DNA from: a virus
DNA length: 25,400 nucleotides
Strand: one strand, 5' to 3'
Virus record (IMG/VR): IMGVR_UViG_3300005613_005073
Coordinates: 1 to 25,400 of that record
In this document: piece after piece, positions 8,152 through 15,251 of the stretch
Numbering within the stretch: the first letter of the stretch is position 1
Layout of the letters: the number at the start of each line of letters is the position of its first letter
Translations under genes and position numbers: made by a program
Notes under the pieces: model-generated
Databases searched by the model: none
What the model was told of the DNA's origin: nothing
Seen by the model: only the letters and a program-made list of their open reading frames with translations

Positions 8152-8599
8152 TGATAATTTTCCTCAAATGGTTTTTTCTTGCTTGTATTGTTGATAAATT
8201 CCTGTTTGGCAACCTGGGGATAAGATCCTTGGTATTTCTATCATTAATATGTTGTAGAATTATATTATCTTCTTCTTTTGTCCAGAATTTATAATCAGAA
8301 TTAATCTGTAAAAATTTATTATATTTTCTTTCTAATTTAAACGTTGCATCTTTATAGATTATATTAAATAGTTTTATACAATCTGTTTGACAAAATTTAA
8401 TTTCATAGTATTTGCCTTTAATTTTTCTGACTATACCAAAGCCTAAATAATTATATATGTCATCAAGAATTTGTTTTGAGGCAGAAATAATATTTGCATA
8501 ATAATAATCTTTGCCTCCTTTATAAAAATTCGTTTTCCATATGGAGCCGTCTCCGTCAAAATATCCTCTTATAAAGTGACTAGTATATTTTTTAGGCAT
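8141..8599 (-). CDS. Degenerate LAGLIDADG homing endonuclease with Myb/SANT-like C-domain
   Basis: 152 residues from ATG. HFIRGYFDGDGSI (residues 8-20) is a LAGLIDADG helix with its acidic residue; only one such motif is present. From about residue 103 a Myb/SANT-like helix set follows (FWTKEEDNIILQHI ... IPRLPNRNLSTIQARK). The frame stays open upstream of the ATG: IRLGIDNNKTFNLKLPN reads straight into it, so this ATG is probably internal to an older, longer gene. The sequence lies between the two halves of the DnaE split intein. It may be a single-motif homodimer, but the missing first half suggests decay. Confidence 0.75.
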   Translation of the reverse strand: MPKKYTSHFIRGYFDGDGSIWKTNFYKGGKDYYYANIISASKQILDDIYNYLGFGIVRKIKGKYYEIKFCQTDCIKLFNIIYKDATFKLERKYNKFLQINSDYKFWTKEEDNIILQHINDRNTKDLIPRLPNRNLSTIQARKNHLRKIINDS

Positions 8600-8751
8600 A
8601 TTAGGCAGCTTAAGGTTAAAAGTTTTATTGTTATCTATTCCTAGTCTTATTAATTTGTTGTTCTGCCAATATTTTTAATTTTTGATATTTTCTTTGATCC
8701 CAAATTTTGTACTACATATAGGTCATATAATTCTTGTTTACTAATTAACAT
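8600..8751 (-). pseudogene. 5' remnant of the homing endonuclease gene
   Basis: ATG at 8751 opens a 33-codon frame (LISKQELYDLYVVQNLGSKK ... IGRTTN) that reads like the helix-turn-helix at the start of LAGLIDADG endonucleases and stops at 8650. Inserting one A in the AAA run at 8654-8656 would join it to the downstream frame as IGRTT-KLIRLGIDNN. Even then, the first LAGLIDADG subdomain that normally lies between HTH and 'NKTFNLKLP' is missing. This looks like an internal deletion plus a one-base frameshift. It accounts for the otherwise gene-free gap. Confidence 0.65.
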
Positions 8752-8786
8752 AAATTACACTGTCAATAGTTTATTAAATACCATAA

Positions 8787-9686
8787 TTATGATATGCACA
8801 TAATATCTAAATTATTTAACAAAATTTCTGATAGCGGATGAACTTGATTATCAGAACATAAAAACTTGTGCTCCATTGTACATGTTATACTATTTCCATT
8901 ATCTAGAGTTATCTTATATACCTCTTGTTCTCCATGATCATATTTATTTATAACTTCAACATATTGATCACTATATATATTTTTATTATCTAATACTGGA
9001 GCAAGAATTTTATCTCCTATTTTAAGTTCTTTTATGGTCTTTTTTCCGGATTCTGTTATGACTATTGTGTCCTCTAAAATAGACTTATTAAAGCCGTAGC
9101 GTTGGCTCTTTTCGATCCAACTAAATATTTCTTCGGCTTCACTATCATTAACAATTTTGAGTTTTTTAGCCCCTTTAATAAACTTTTTTTTAAGCTTGGC
9201 CATTTCTTCTGGCTTTTTTTTACCAATAGCTTTTCTCAAATTGTCAGCTTCTTGAAGGTCGAATCCAGCAATTTTTGTTGCTATAGCCATTGCTTGTTCT
9301 TGATATATCATTTCGCCATATGTACTTTTTAATGAATCTTCTAATGCGATATGATAGTAGTCTATGGATTCTTGTCCGTTTTTTTTATCTATATAATGAT
9401 TTGTTACAGTCTTACCGTCTCTTACAGACTCTAAGCATCCTGGCCTTAGAATAGAAATTAATGCTGCTAATTGTTCTATATTTTCAGGTTTTAGTTTTTT
9501 AGCAACAGATTTTCCCAATCTAGATTCTAACTGGAAACAGCCTTTTGTATTTCCATCAGATATTAGATCCCAAGTTTTTTTGCATTCTAGGCTTATGGGA
9601 TTTTTAACCGGGTCAAAATCTATGGACAATGACTTATCATCCAACAAATCAAAAGAGCATCCGCAAGAATATTCAAATTTACTCAT
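8787..9686 (-). CDS. dnaE: DNA polymerase III alpha, middle (fingers) fragment with N-intein
   Basis: 299 residues. After a short Cys-containing start (FEYSCGCSF), the DnaE fingers region is easily recognised: KTWDLISDGNTKGCFQLES, LISILRPGCLES, GEMIYQEQAMAIA, LRKAIGKKKPEEMAKLKKKF, and IEKSQRYGFNK at 191-201. Residue 202 (Ser) starts a 98-residue N-intein. The ATGA overlap with the exonuclease gene fixes the start. The three palm aspartates are all on the separate upstream ORF. The fragment therefore has to associate non-covalently with that piece, and be trans-spliced to the C-terminal piece, to give a working enzyme. Confidence 0.9.
   Translation of the reverse strand: MSKFEYSCGCSFDLLDDKSLSIDFDPVKNPISLECKKTWDLISDGNTKGCFQLESRLGKSVAKKLKPENIEQLAALISILRPGCLESVRDGKTVTNHYIDKKNGQESIDYYHIALEDSLKSTYGEMIYQEQAMAIATKIAGFDLQEADNLRKAIGKKKPEEMAKLKKKFIKGAKKLKIVNDSEAEEIFSWIEKSQRYGFNKSILEDTIVITESGKKTIKELKIGDKILAPVLDNKNIYSDQYVEVINKYDHGEQEVYKITLDNGNSITCTMEHKFLCSDNQVHPLSEILLNNLDIMCIS
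8790..9083 (-). other. N-terminal half of split DnaE intein (Ser1, class 1)
   Basis: 98 codons starting with Ser1 directly after YGFNK. Block A (SILEDTIVITESG), the KIGDKILAP strand and block B with the T-x-x-H motif (SITCTMEHKFL) are present. The half ends at a natural stop shortly after a 'VHPLSEIL' segment, as natural N-inteins do. No Trp two residues after the block B His, so it is not class 3. Confidence 0.88.
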
Positions 9687-10372
9687 AAACTAAACGATCC
9701 CTTAAACTTTATGTTGCTTGCCAATCTTCTGTGTAATTTCATAAATCTTATCAATATTTGAGCGCTATCTCTAATATCTTTCAACGCATCGTGTGCTCCA
9801 TCTTTAGAAATACCAAAATAATCTCTAAGAGAATCTAATGTGTAGCTTTTTAATTCACTATTTTGTTCGAACCAATAAAAAACTAAATTCATAATATCTA
9901 CAACATCTCTAGGATAAAATAAATCAGTTTTGCCTTCTTTGTTGGTATTCCCATATTTTATACTTAATCTATCAATAATAGGTAAATCAAATCTGTAAAT
10001 ATTATAGCCAGCAGCTATAGGTGCTGAAAATTGACTCTTTTTTGATGATCTACTATGATATTTTGATAAATAATCTACGAACATTTTCCACGAATGTTGT
10101 TGTTCAGGATTGTTTTTCCATTTTTCCATAATGTCAGCTTTAGAGCAACCTGACACCTTGGCATGAAAATCCACCACATCTGTAGTATATTCGTAATCTG
10201 GATCTTTTTCAAGAGTTTCTGGTTTAAATGTTATATTAAACTCTGAATCTGGTATAACTTCTAATTTAATAGGATCTAAAATTACAGCAGCCAATTGAAC
10301 CGGACTACAAACTTTAGGGTTCACCCCATCTGTTTCAAAATCAAATACACAAATTTTATTGTAATTAATCAT
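9683..10372 (-). CDS. DnaQ-like 3'-5' exonuclease (DEDDh)
   Basis: 229 residues. The three exonuclease motifs are intact: ExoI DFETDG (D11, E13), ExoII AAGYNIYRFDLP (D129), and ExoIII HDALKDIRD (H194, D199, the H-x4-D of DEDDh enzymes). It should remove mispaired 3' nucleotides for the Pol III-type polymerase. The gene sits inside the split polymerase locus, between the palm-bearing and fingers-bearing pieces. It overlaps the downstream one by ATGA and the small upstream gene by 8 nt, which points to translational coupling and a shared complex. No C-terminal epsilon-type alpha-binding peptide is obvious. Confidence 0.92.
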   Translation of the reverse strand: MINYNKICVFDFETDGVNPKVCSPVQLAAVILDPIKLEVIPDSEFNITFKPETLEKDPDYEYTTDVVDFHAKVSGCSKADIMEKWKNNPEQQHSWKMFVDYLSKYHSRSSKKSQFSAPIAAGYNIYRFDLPIIDRLSIKYGNTNKEGKTDLFYPRDVVDIMNLVFYWFEQNSELKSYTLDSLRDYFGISKDGAHDALKDIRDSAQILIRFMKLHRRLASNIKFKGSFSL

Positions 10373-10550
10373 TATTTTCTAATACTTCAACTTCTGTAAT
10401 AGGTACAATCATAATTTTTTTAGTCTTATCTGTTGCCGATACTGCGTTTAGAACTTTACAGCAATTGATTCTTTCATCTTTAATCTTTAAATATTCAGAA
10501 CCTTCATGAATAAATTTTGTTCCTACTGATACATCAACAAATCTTGGCAT
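10365..10550 (-). CDS. Small conserved-looking beta-rich protein
   Basis: 61 residues, with AAGGAG 5 nt before the ATG, so translation is well supported. The sequence (FVDVSVGTKFIHEGSEYLKI ... INCCKVLNA ... VPITEVEVLEN) predicts a small beta barrel. It resembles short phage proteins of unknown function with a 'VGTKF-x5-Y-x-K' start and a paired Cys. It lies between the first polymerase fragment (1 nt upstream) and the exonuclease (8-nt overlap). It could be a small accessory of that complex; no function can be assigned. Confidence 0.75.
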   Translation of the reverse strand: MPRFVDVSVGTKFIHEGSEYLKIKDERINCCKVLNAVSATDKTKKIMIVPITEVEVLENND

Positions 10551-10551
10551 T

Positions 10552-12381
10552 TTATTCTCCTTTTTTTAATAGGTCTTTTATTGTCATAATTTTATCCAGG
10601 TATGCTATTCCCAAGATATCAAATTTAATAATACCAATAGATTCCAAGTCTTGCATTTCCATTCCCGCTATTGTTTGCTTGTTTTTGGAATCATAAACCA
10701 TCGGACAAATATTTTTTAGTGATTCTGAACTAATAGCTATACCAGCAGCATGTTTAGACTGATTGGACTTAACTCCCTCTAATCTTATAGCCTGCTCAAA
10801 TCTTTTTGCAAGTGGTCCTTGTAATTCTCCTTGTTTATCTAAAAAACACCATTCTTTAAGTTTTTCAGATTCATTTTCTAATGCCCACCTAATAATAGAA
10901 GCTTCACCGGTTTCTTCTTTCATAATTTGAAGTTCGTCGGCTATTTTCGATTCTTCTGGTATGTTTTTAGTTATTCTGTTCATTTCTTCAAAAGAAATAT
11001 TTCCATATACTCTTAATACATCCTTTAAGGCCCCTCTTCCCTTAATGGTATTAAAAGTAATCATTTGTGAGACTTTGTCTGAACCATAAGTATCTCTAAT
11101 ATATTGGATAATATCTTCTCTTTTGTTAATCGGTACATCAACATCTATATCAGGCATAGACGACGCTCTTGCCGCATTAAAAAATCTTTCAAATAATAGA
11201 TCGTATTTTATCGGATCGATATCTGTTATGCCTATTAAATAAGACACCAAACAACCAGCAGCACTTCCTCTTCCCGGAGAAGGCATCCAATTATTTTTTC
11301 TAACATATTCAACTATATCTTGCACAATAAGAAAATAACTAGATAAATTAGCCCCCTGCAATATGTCTAATTCTTTTTTGATTCTCTCTACATAAACATG
11401 ATGCTGATCTTCTGGTATAATGTCGGCTATTTTGTCTCTCCATCCGTTTCTACATAATTGTCTCAAGTATTCTACGTCATTATAACCTTCTGGACAAGCG
11501 AATGGAGGTAAATTTGGTGGACTTAGTATTTCATATTCTTCGCACATACTATCAACTAAATTAGTATTTTCTATTTCTTCCTCTGTGTGTAAATTTTGCA
11601 TTTCTTCTTGAGATAATATATGAAAATTATCAGAATTAAAAAACGCCCCCATACCTATTTCTTCGTTATTATTTAATTTACGATTAATATCAGGAAAAGT
11701 CGTTTTTAGATTATTACACAAAAGCACTCTTTGATCAACAGCATCGCTTTTTCTGCAATAATGAGCATCTGGAGTGCAAACTATTTTAGTATTAGTAATT
11801 TTAGATAATTCTCTTATACAGTCTGTTAGTGGGGATTGTATTTCTAAATTGTCTTTATCCATTAACTGGGATTCTAAGAAAAAGTTATCTTTACCAAAAA
11901 TGTCTTTAAATTTTCCTATAAGGTTTATACCAACATTTTTCCAATCAGAAATTATAGAGTCATTTTCTACTAATTTAGAGGCAATAGTTGACCCAAGATG
12001 CCCACAAATTCCTATCAAGTTCCCGTCGATCAGTTCAGCTAAAGAGTTTAAGTCTAATCTGGGTTTATGATAGTAATAGTCTGGTCGATTAGATTCTGAA
12101 ACAATTTTTATAAGATTTTTCCATCCGTCATAATTTTTAGCCAAAACAAGAAAGTGAGTTAAAGACCTATTATCCTTTTCTTGTATGCTTGCGTTTTGTT
12201 CGCATATATATAGCTCACAACCAAGAATAGGTTTGATTCCAGATTTTTTCATCTGGCCATAAAATTTAATCGCACCAGAAATATTGCCGTGATCTGTTAA
12301 AGCACATGATTTGGCTCCTATTTCTTGACATCTTTCTGCAATCTGTATCGGTTTACTAAGACCATCCAAAAGTGAATACAT
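10552..12381 (-). CDS. dnaE: DNA polymerase III alpha, N-terminal PHP and palm fragment
   Basis: 609 residues from the ATG at 12381. The PHP domain is seen in YSLLDG, LTDHGN (29-33), PILGCE, THFLVLAKN, and CTPDAHY (202-208). The palm carries SPGRGSAAGCLVSYLIG (368-384) and PDIDVDV with D411 and D413. The third catalytic Asp is D588 in IIKFDILG, so all three palm carboxylates are here. The ORF ends 21 residues later, before the fingers, with no intein. The usual beginning of the PHP domain, including the H-x-H metal ligands, is missing from this ORF. It is found just upstream in a second short frame (see 12382-12434). Start at 12381 is therefore doubtful. Confidence 0.9.
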   Translation of the reverse strand: MYSLLDGLSKPIQIAERCQEIGAKSCALTDHGNISGAIKFYGQMKKSGIKPILGCELYICEQNASIQEKDNRSLTHFLVLAKNYDGWKNLIKIVSESNRPDYYYHKPRLDLNSLAELIDGNLIGICGHLGSTIASKLVENDSIISDWKNVGINLIGKFKDIFGKDNFFLESQLMDKDNLEIQSPLTDCIRELSKITNTKIVCTPDAHYCRKSDAVDQRVLLCNNLKTTFPDINRKLNNNEEIGMGAFFNSDNFHILSQEEMQNLHTEEEIENTNLVDSMCEEYEILSPPNLPPFACPEGYNDVEYLRQLCRNGWRDKIADIIPEDQHHVYVERIKKELDILQGANLSSYFLIVQDIVEYVRKNNWMPSPGRGSAAGCLVSYLIGITDIDPIKYDLLFERFFNAARASSMPDIDVDVPINKREDIIQYIRDTYGSDKVSQMITFNTIKGRGALKDVLRVYGNISFEEMNRITKNIPEESKIADELQIMKEETGEASIIRWALENESEKLKEWCFLDKQGELQGPLAKRFEQAIRLEGVKSNQSKHAAGIAISSESLKNICPMVYDSKNKQTIAGMEMQDLESIGIIKFDILGIAYLDKIMTIKDLLKKGE

Positions 12382-12434
12382 AGACTCACTTAAGAATGGA
12401 CATGAAGCGGCACATAATGTCGCTCTACGCCCAT
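12370..12434 (-). other. True dnaE 5' end with 11-nt interruption and hairpin (candidate bypass site)
   Basis: AAGGAG (12443-12448) precedes ATG at 12434 by 8 nt. The frame reads MGVERHYVPLHVHS and stops at TAA (12390-12392). YVPLHVHS is the conserved PHP start that should be followed by one residue and YSLLDG. That continuation starts 9 nt past the TAA, in another frame. Removing the 11 nt TAAGTGAGTCT gives HVHS-MYSLLDG with correct spacing. The last sense codon, TCT (12393-12395), is repeated just before the resumption point (12382-12384). AAGTGAG pairs with TTCACTT (12370-12376 with 12385-12391, one G-U) around an 8-nt loop. This is the layout of a take-off codon, stop and matching landing codon. 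Confidence 0.6.
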
Positions 12435-12472
12435 CTTATATTCTCCTTATTTTGAATTTTTTAAAGATAATT

Positions 12473-13516
12473 TTATTCTGCGCTTCCAGGAGCTTTGTAC
12501 TGCCCTATACTATAACCTGGCCTTTGATATTCGTCAACTACCTCGTTTATTCCCTTAAGATCAATTTCGTGATTGATTTGTTCACACTGTGTCATGCATT
12601 GACCAATGGGTGTAATTTTGTTTTCTCTATATTCTATCATAGGGGTATATAGTGTATTTTCAAAAGTGTTTTTACCAAAATGACACAACTTTTTACATTT
12701 CCAACTTTTATTTAATTCTGGTTTGATTGTATTCTTTATTTTTTCATATTTATTTTTGATCATCATCTCTATTTGAAAAAGCTGGGATTTATCTAAGCAT
12801 ATAGAGAACATGCCGCCATCATTAATAAAATATATAGACATAATAATATGATTAATATCAGGATATAGTTGACATATTGCATAATAGTATAACATTAATT
12901 GGGGATCTTTATGTAGCTTATTTAAGGTTTTTTCTTGTCCAGTAGCCCAGTCTAATCTTCTTCCTGTTTTATAGTCTATAACTTCTAAGGTATCTTCATT
13001 AACTTTTGTTATAAGATCTATTGTTCCTTTGATGGCGAGATTTCCTTTGAGTCTATCATTTTTTATTTGATAATCATATTTTGCCCAATCTTTTTTAATT
13101 TCGATATCAAAATGCTGTTCTGGTTCAACTATGTCTCTTTTTCGTGGATCAAACATTCCATCAGCATATTCTAAAGCCTTGTATACCCACTTATTACAAT
13201 CTTTAAAATCTTTAGGAGTCCATTGATGGTGGGCAAATTGAGAAGTATAGTAATTATATACTTGTTCTATAATGGTATTTAAATTATAGTCTGAAATATC
13301 TACTGGTCCTATAATATCATCCTCAAAATATCTATTATTATTTTGCTGATTAAGTTTGATAAAAGCAAGTATCTCAAATACTTTGTGACATATAGTCCCC
13401 TTGTCTGCTTTAAGATTGGAGGGTGTTTTATGTCCTAATACATACTGAAACATGTATTGCATAGGACACATATTGTGTGTACCATAAGAACTACTTCTGA
13501 TATATGTGACTATAAT
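12473..13516 (-). CDS. PD-(D/E)XK nuclease, RecB/Cas4-like, probable Fe-S cluster
   Basis: The first ATG is at 13471, but the family's usual N-terminus continues in frame upstream: TYIRSSSYGTHN-MCPMQYMFQYVLG. The likeliest start is a non-ATG codon such as ATT at 13516, with AAGGTG 5 nt ahead. From ATT the protein is 347 residues. The core reads GTIDLITKV then LEVIDYKTGRRLDW, the nuclease D...D-Y-K triad, and then QLMLYYYAICQLYPD, the Cas4/RecB helix with a conserved Q. The C-terminus has several cysteines (WKCKKLC, GQCMTQC), which with the N-terminal Cys may bind an iron-sulfur cluster. Probable role is DNA end processing in replication or recombination. Confidence 0.82.
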   Translation of the reverse strand: MIVTYIRSSSYGTHNMCPMQYMFQYVLGHKTPSNLKADKGTICHKVFEILAFIKLNQQNNNRYFEDDIIGPVDISDYNLNTIIEQVYNYYTSQFAHHQWTPKDFKDCNKWVYKALEYADGMFDPRKRDIVEPEQHFDIEIKKDWAKYDYQIKNDRLKGNLAIKGTIDLITKVNEDTLEVIDYKTGRRLDWATGQEKTLNKLHKDPQLMLYYYAICQLYPDINHIIMSIYFINDGGMFSICLDKSQLFQIEMMIKNKYEKIKNTIKPELNKSWKCKKLCHFGKNTFENTLYTPMIEYRENKITPIGQCMTQCEQINHEIDLKGINEVVDEYQRPGYSIGQYKAPGSAE

Positions 13517-14100
13517 GATAGCACCTTCTTGGTTATAAGGAAATCGTATATTATCTGGTTTTTTCTGCCAATTTCCATGTCTGAATTGTCAATAACCAAA
13601 TCAAAGTTAGATGAATCATATCTGTCTTCGTCTAGGGCCTTCTCGCTCTCGTGCGTAGAGTTATACAGGTTTCTTTTAAGTTTAAGTACCAAACCACCAG
13701 CTTTTTTAACAGCCTCTACCTCATTAGGAAAACGACAATCTGCTATTAGTGCTATTTTTTTGTTTTCTTTTTGTATTTTTCTGATAATAGCTTCTGACCA
13801 TACATTTTTTTGTATTTTCCTGAAAATATCTGTACCAACATATTGCATCACTTCTCTAGCTGTCATGTATTTATATGGCTTATCTGGCCAAACACAGTTG
13901 ACTATCTCATTTTTATTGTTGTCATTTCCATAACATTGATCGTATGTTAAACCTAATATATCCATGCATATAGTTTTTAAAGGGTCCGCAAAATTATATA
14001 TCTCACAACTACCTAGATTATTTCCTGAAACAATATTTTGCACAAATTCACAGGCACTAGTTTTACCAGACTGTTTTCTTCCGGCGAAAGCGATAATCAT
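13510..14100 (-). CDS. Deoxynucleoside monophosphate kinase
   Basis: 196 residues. Walker A is GRKQSGKT (7-14). FADPLKTIC, VGTDIFRKIQKNVWSEAI and ALIADCRFPNEVEAVKKAGG follow; these are hallmarks of phage T4 gp1-type dNMP kinases. It phosphorylates dNMPs to dNDPs, feeding nucleotides to the phage polymerase in the cytoplasm. ATGA overlap with the primase gene fixes the start. The stop codon lies inside the likely 5' end of the nuclease gene. Length fits the family. The call is firm at family level; exact base specificity cannot be read from sequence. Confidence 0.9.
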   Translation of the reverse strand: MIIAFAGRKQSGKTSACEFVQNIVSGNNLGSCEIYNFADPLKTICMDILGLTYDQCYGNDNNKNEIVNCVWPDKPYKYMTAREVMQYVGTDIFRKIQKNVWSEAIIRKIQKENKKIALIADCRFPNEVEAVKKAGGLVLKLKRNLYNSTHESEKALDEDRYDSSNFDLVIDNSDMEIGRKNQIIYDFLITKKVLSL

Positions 14101-15251
14101 AAAACCCTCTTAATAAATTCCTTAATTTCTGTATTTATTTCTTCTGGTGTCATTTCTCCAACATCTAGTTTAGAAATAGACGGCACATGTATGCGATAAG
14201 TATTTTTACATTTGTCAATAATATTTAACGTAGCTTTTTTACCTGCTTCATCATTATCCATTAACAATATAAGATTCATTGCTCCAGAAGCATCTAGTAA
14301 TATTTTTTGTCTGTCGCTTAAGTGAGATCCAAATACTGCAACACTATTGTGAATGTTATTTTCTTCTAATCTCCATACATTACCAGGACTTTCTACAATA
14401 ATAGCTATTCCAGTTTCTTGTATGTGTTGTTTTGCAAACCAAAAGTTATATAGGCAATTCTGGCTTTTAAAACTTGAACTGTGTTTCCATTTAGAATATA
14501 GATATTTTTTGTGTTCTTCTGGGCAGGATTCGTTTGGATTATGAAAACATGAACATTTTTCACATTTTTCAAATACACTTCTTCCGCTACATCCTATCAT
14601 TCTTTCATATTCTTGATCATAAATTGGAACAACAACCCTATTACACATTTCTTTTTGTGGATTTGAGCATAATCCGATATCGTATTTGTCTATTATATCT
14701 TTATCGTAACCTCTGTCTAAATAATATTGAGCAGGTATGTCCAAAAGGGATCTTATATTTTCTCTTTTTAAGGTATTGGATTTGTCAACACTAATATTGT
14801 TTTTGATATGATTAATTGCTGCACTAAATTTGTTTTTATTTCTTGATATTTTTGATATCTTGATATCTTTCAAGTCTTTTTTTAAGAAAGCGGTAATAAA
14901 ATCTATTGTCTCTTTAAAGGTGCAAGTTTTGTCTCCTTCTTCTGTCCAGTCGTGCTGTTTGTTAGATAATATACCTCTAACGAAACCTATGGCTGATCCT
15001 TTAAAAGTTTTTTCACATTGGTGTGTTCTGCATTTCCAGTTACCCCTATAATTATCTCCTTCAACATAAAGATTAAGAGCGCTTGGATTATCTCCTCCGT
15101 GTACTGGGCAGCACATAGATATCATTTTACCCTGATCTTTATATTCTAGTGCAAAATGTTCTAATATCAAATCTATATTATCACAAATGTCATCGCACAA
15201 AACTTTTAATTTTGCTTGATCATTCAAATGGGATTTCTTGGTCATTAGCAT
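14097..15251 (-). CDS. dnaG: DnaG-type primase
   Basis: 384 residues. A CHC2-type zinc finger is at the start (CCPVHGGDNPSALNL with C48 and H51; C74 and C79 in KCRTHQC). A TOPRIM domain follows at about 282-345: IAIIVESPGNVW with E287, then FGSHLS, then LLMDNDEAG with D332 and D334. It makes RNA primers at the fork with the adjacent helicase. The middle holds an unusual Cys-rich stretch (EKCEKCSCFHNP ... SC), possibly another metal site. AGAGG lies about 6 nt before the ATG at 15251, supporting this start despite the 32-nt overlap with the helicase. There is no long C-terminal helicase-binding domain. Confidence 0.9.
   Translation of the reverse strand: MLMTKKSHLNDQAKLKVLCDDICDNIDLILEHFALEYKDQGKMISMCCPVHGGDNPSALNLYVEGDNYRGNWKCRTHQCEKTFKGSAIGFVRGILSNKQHDWTEEGDKTCTFKETIDFITAFLKKDLKDIKISKISRNKNKFSAAINHIKNNISVDKSNTLKRENIRSLLDIPAQYYLDRGYDKDIIDKYDIGLCSNPQKEMCNRVVVPIYDQEYERMIGCSGRSVFEKCEKCSCFHNPNESCPEEHKKYLYSKWKHSSSFKSQNCLYNFWFAKQHIQETGIAIIVESPGNVWRLEENNIHNSVAVFGSHLSDRQKILLDASGAMNLILLMDNDEAGKKATLNIIDKCKNTYRIHVPSISKLDVGEMTPEEINTEIKEFIKRVL

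Noticed and set aside
8737-8766. TTGACA on the minus strand at 8761-8766 as a promoter for the homing endonuclease
   Set aside because: At 16-18 nt spacing the best -10 is TAGTAA, a poor match; the TTGACA is probably chance in AT-rich DNA.
12385-12393. GTGAGT after the TAA as an intron 5' splice site
   Set aside because: The interruption is only 11 nt, far too short for any intron; the match is chance.
12380-12395. Programmed -1 frameshift at TCT TAA as the way to join dnaE
   Set aside because: There is no X-XXY-YYZ heptamer; the P-site tRNA would re-pair badly on UUC, and the product would hold four extra residues between HVHS and MYSLLDG. It is kept only as a weaker alternative to bypass.
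12452-12652. Plus-strand open frames such as this one and about twenty others
   Set aside because: They lie opposite well-supported minus-strand genes, have unnatural low-complexity Phe/Leu/Ser-rich translations, and lack family motifs.
13860-13880. T4-type late promoter-like TATAAATA on the minus strand here and near 24355
   Set aside because: They fall inside coding regions in AT-rich sequence, with no gene start suitably placed downstream.
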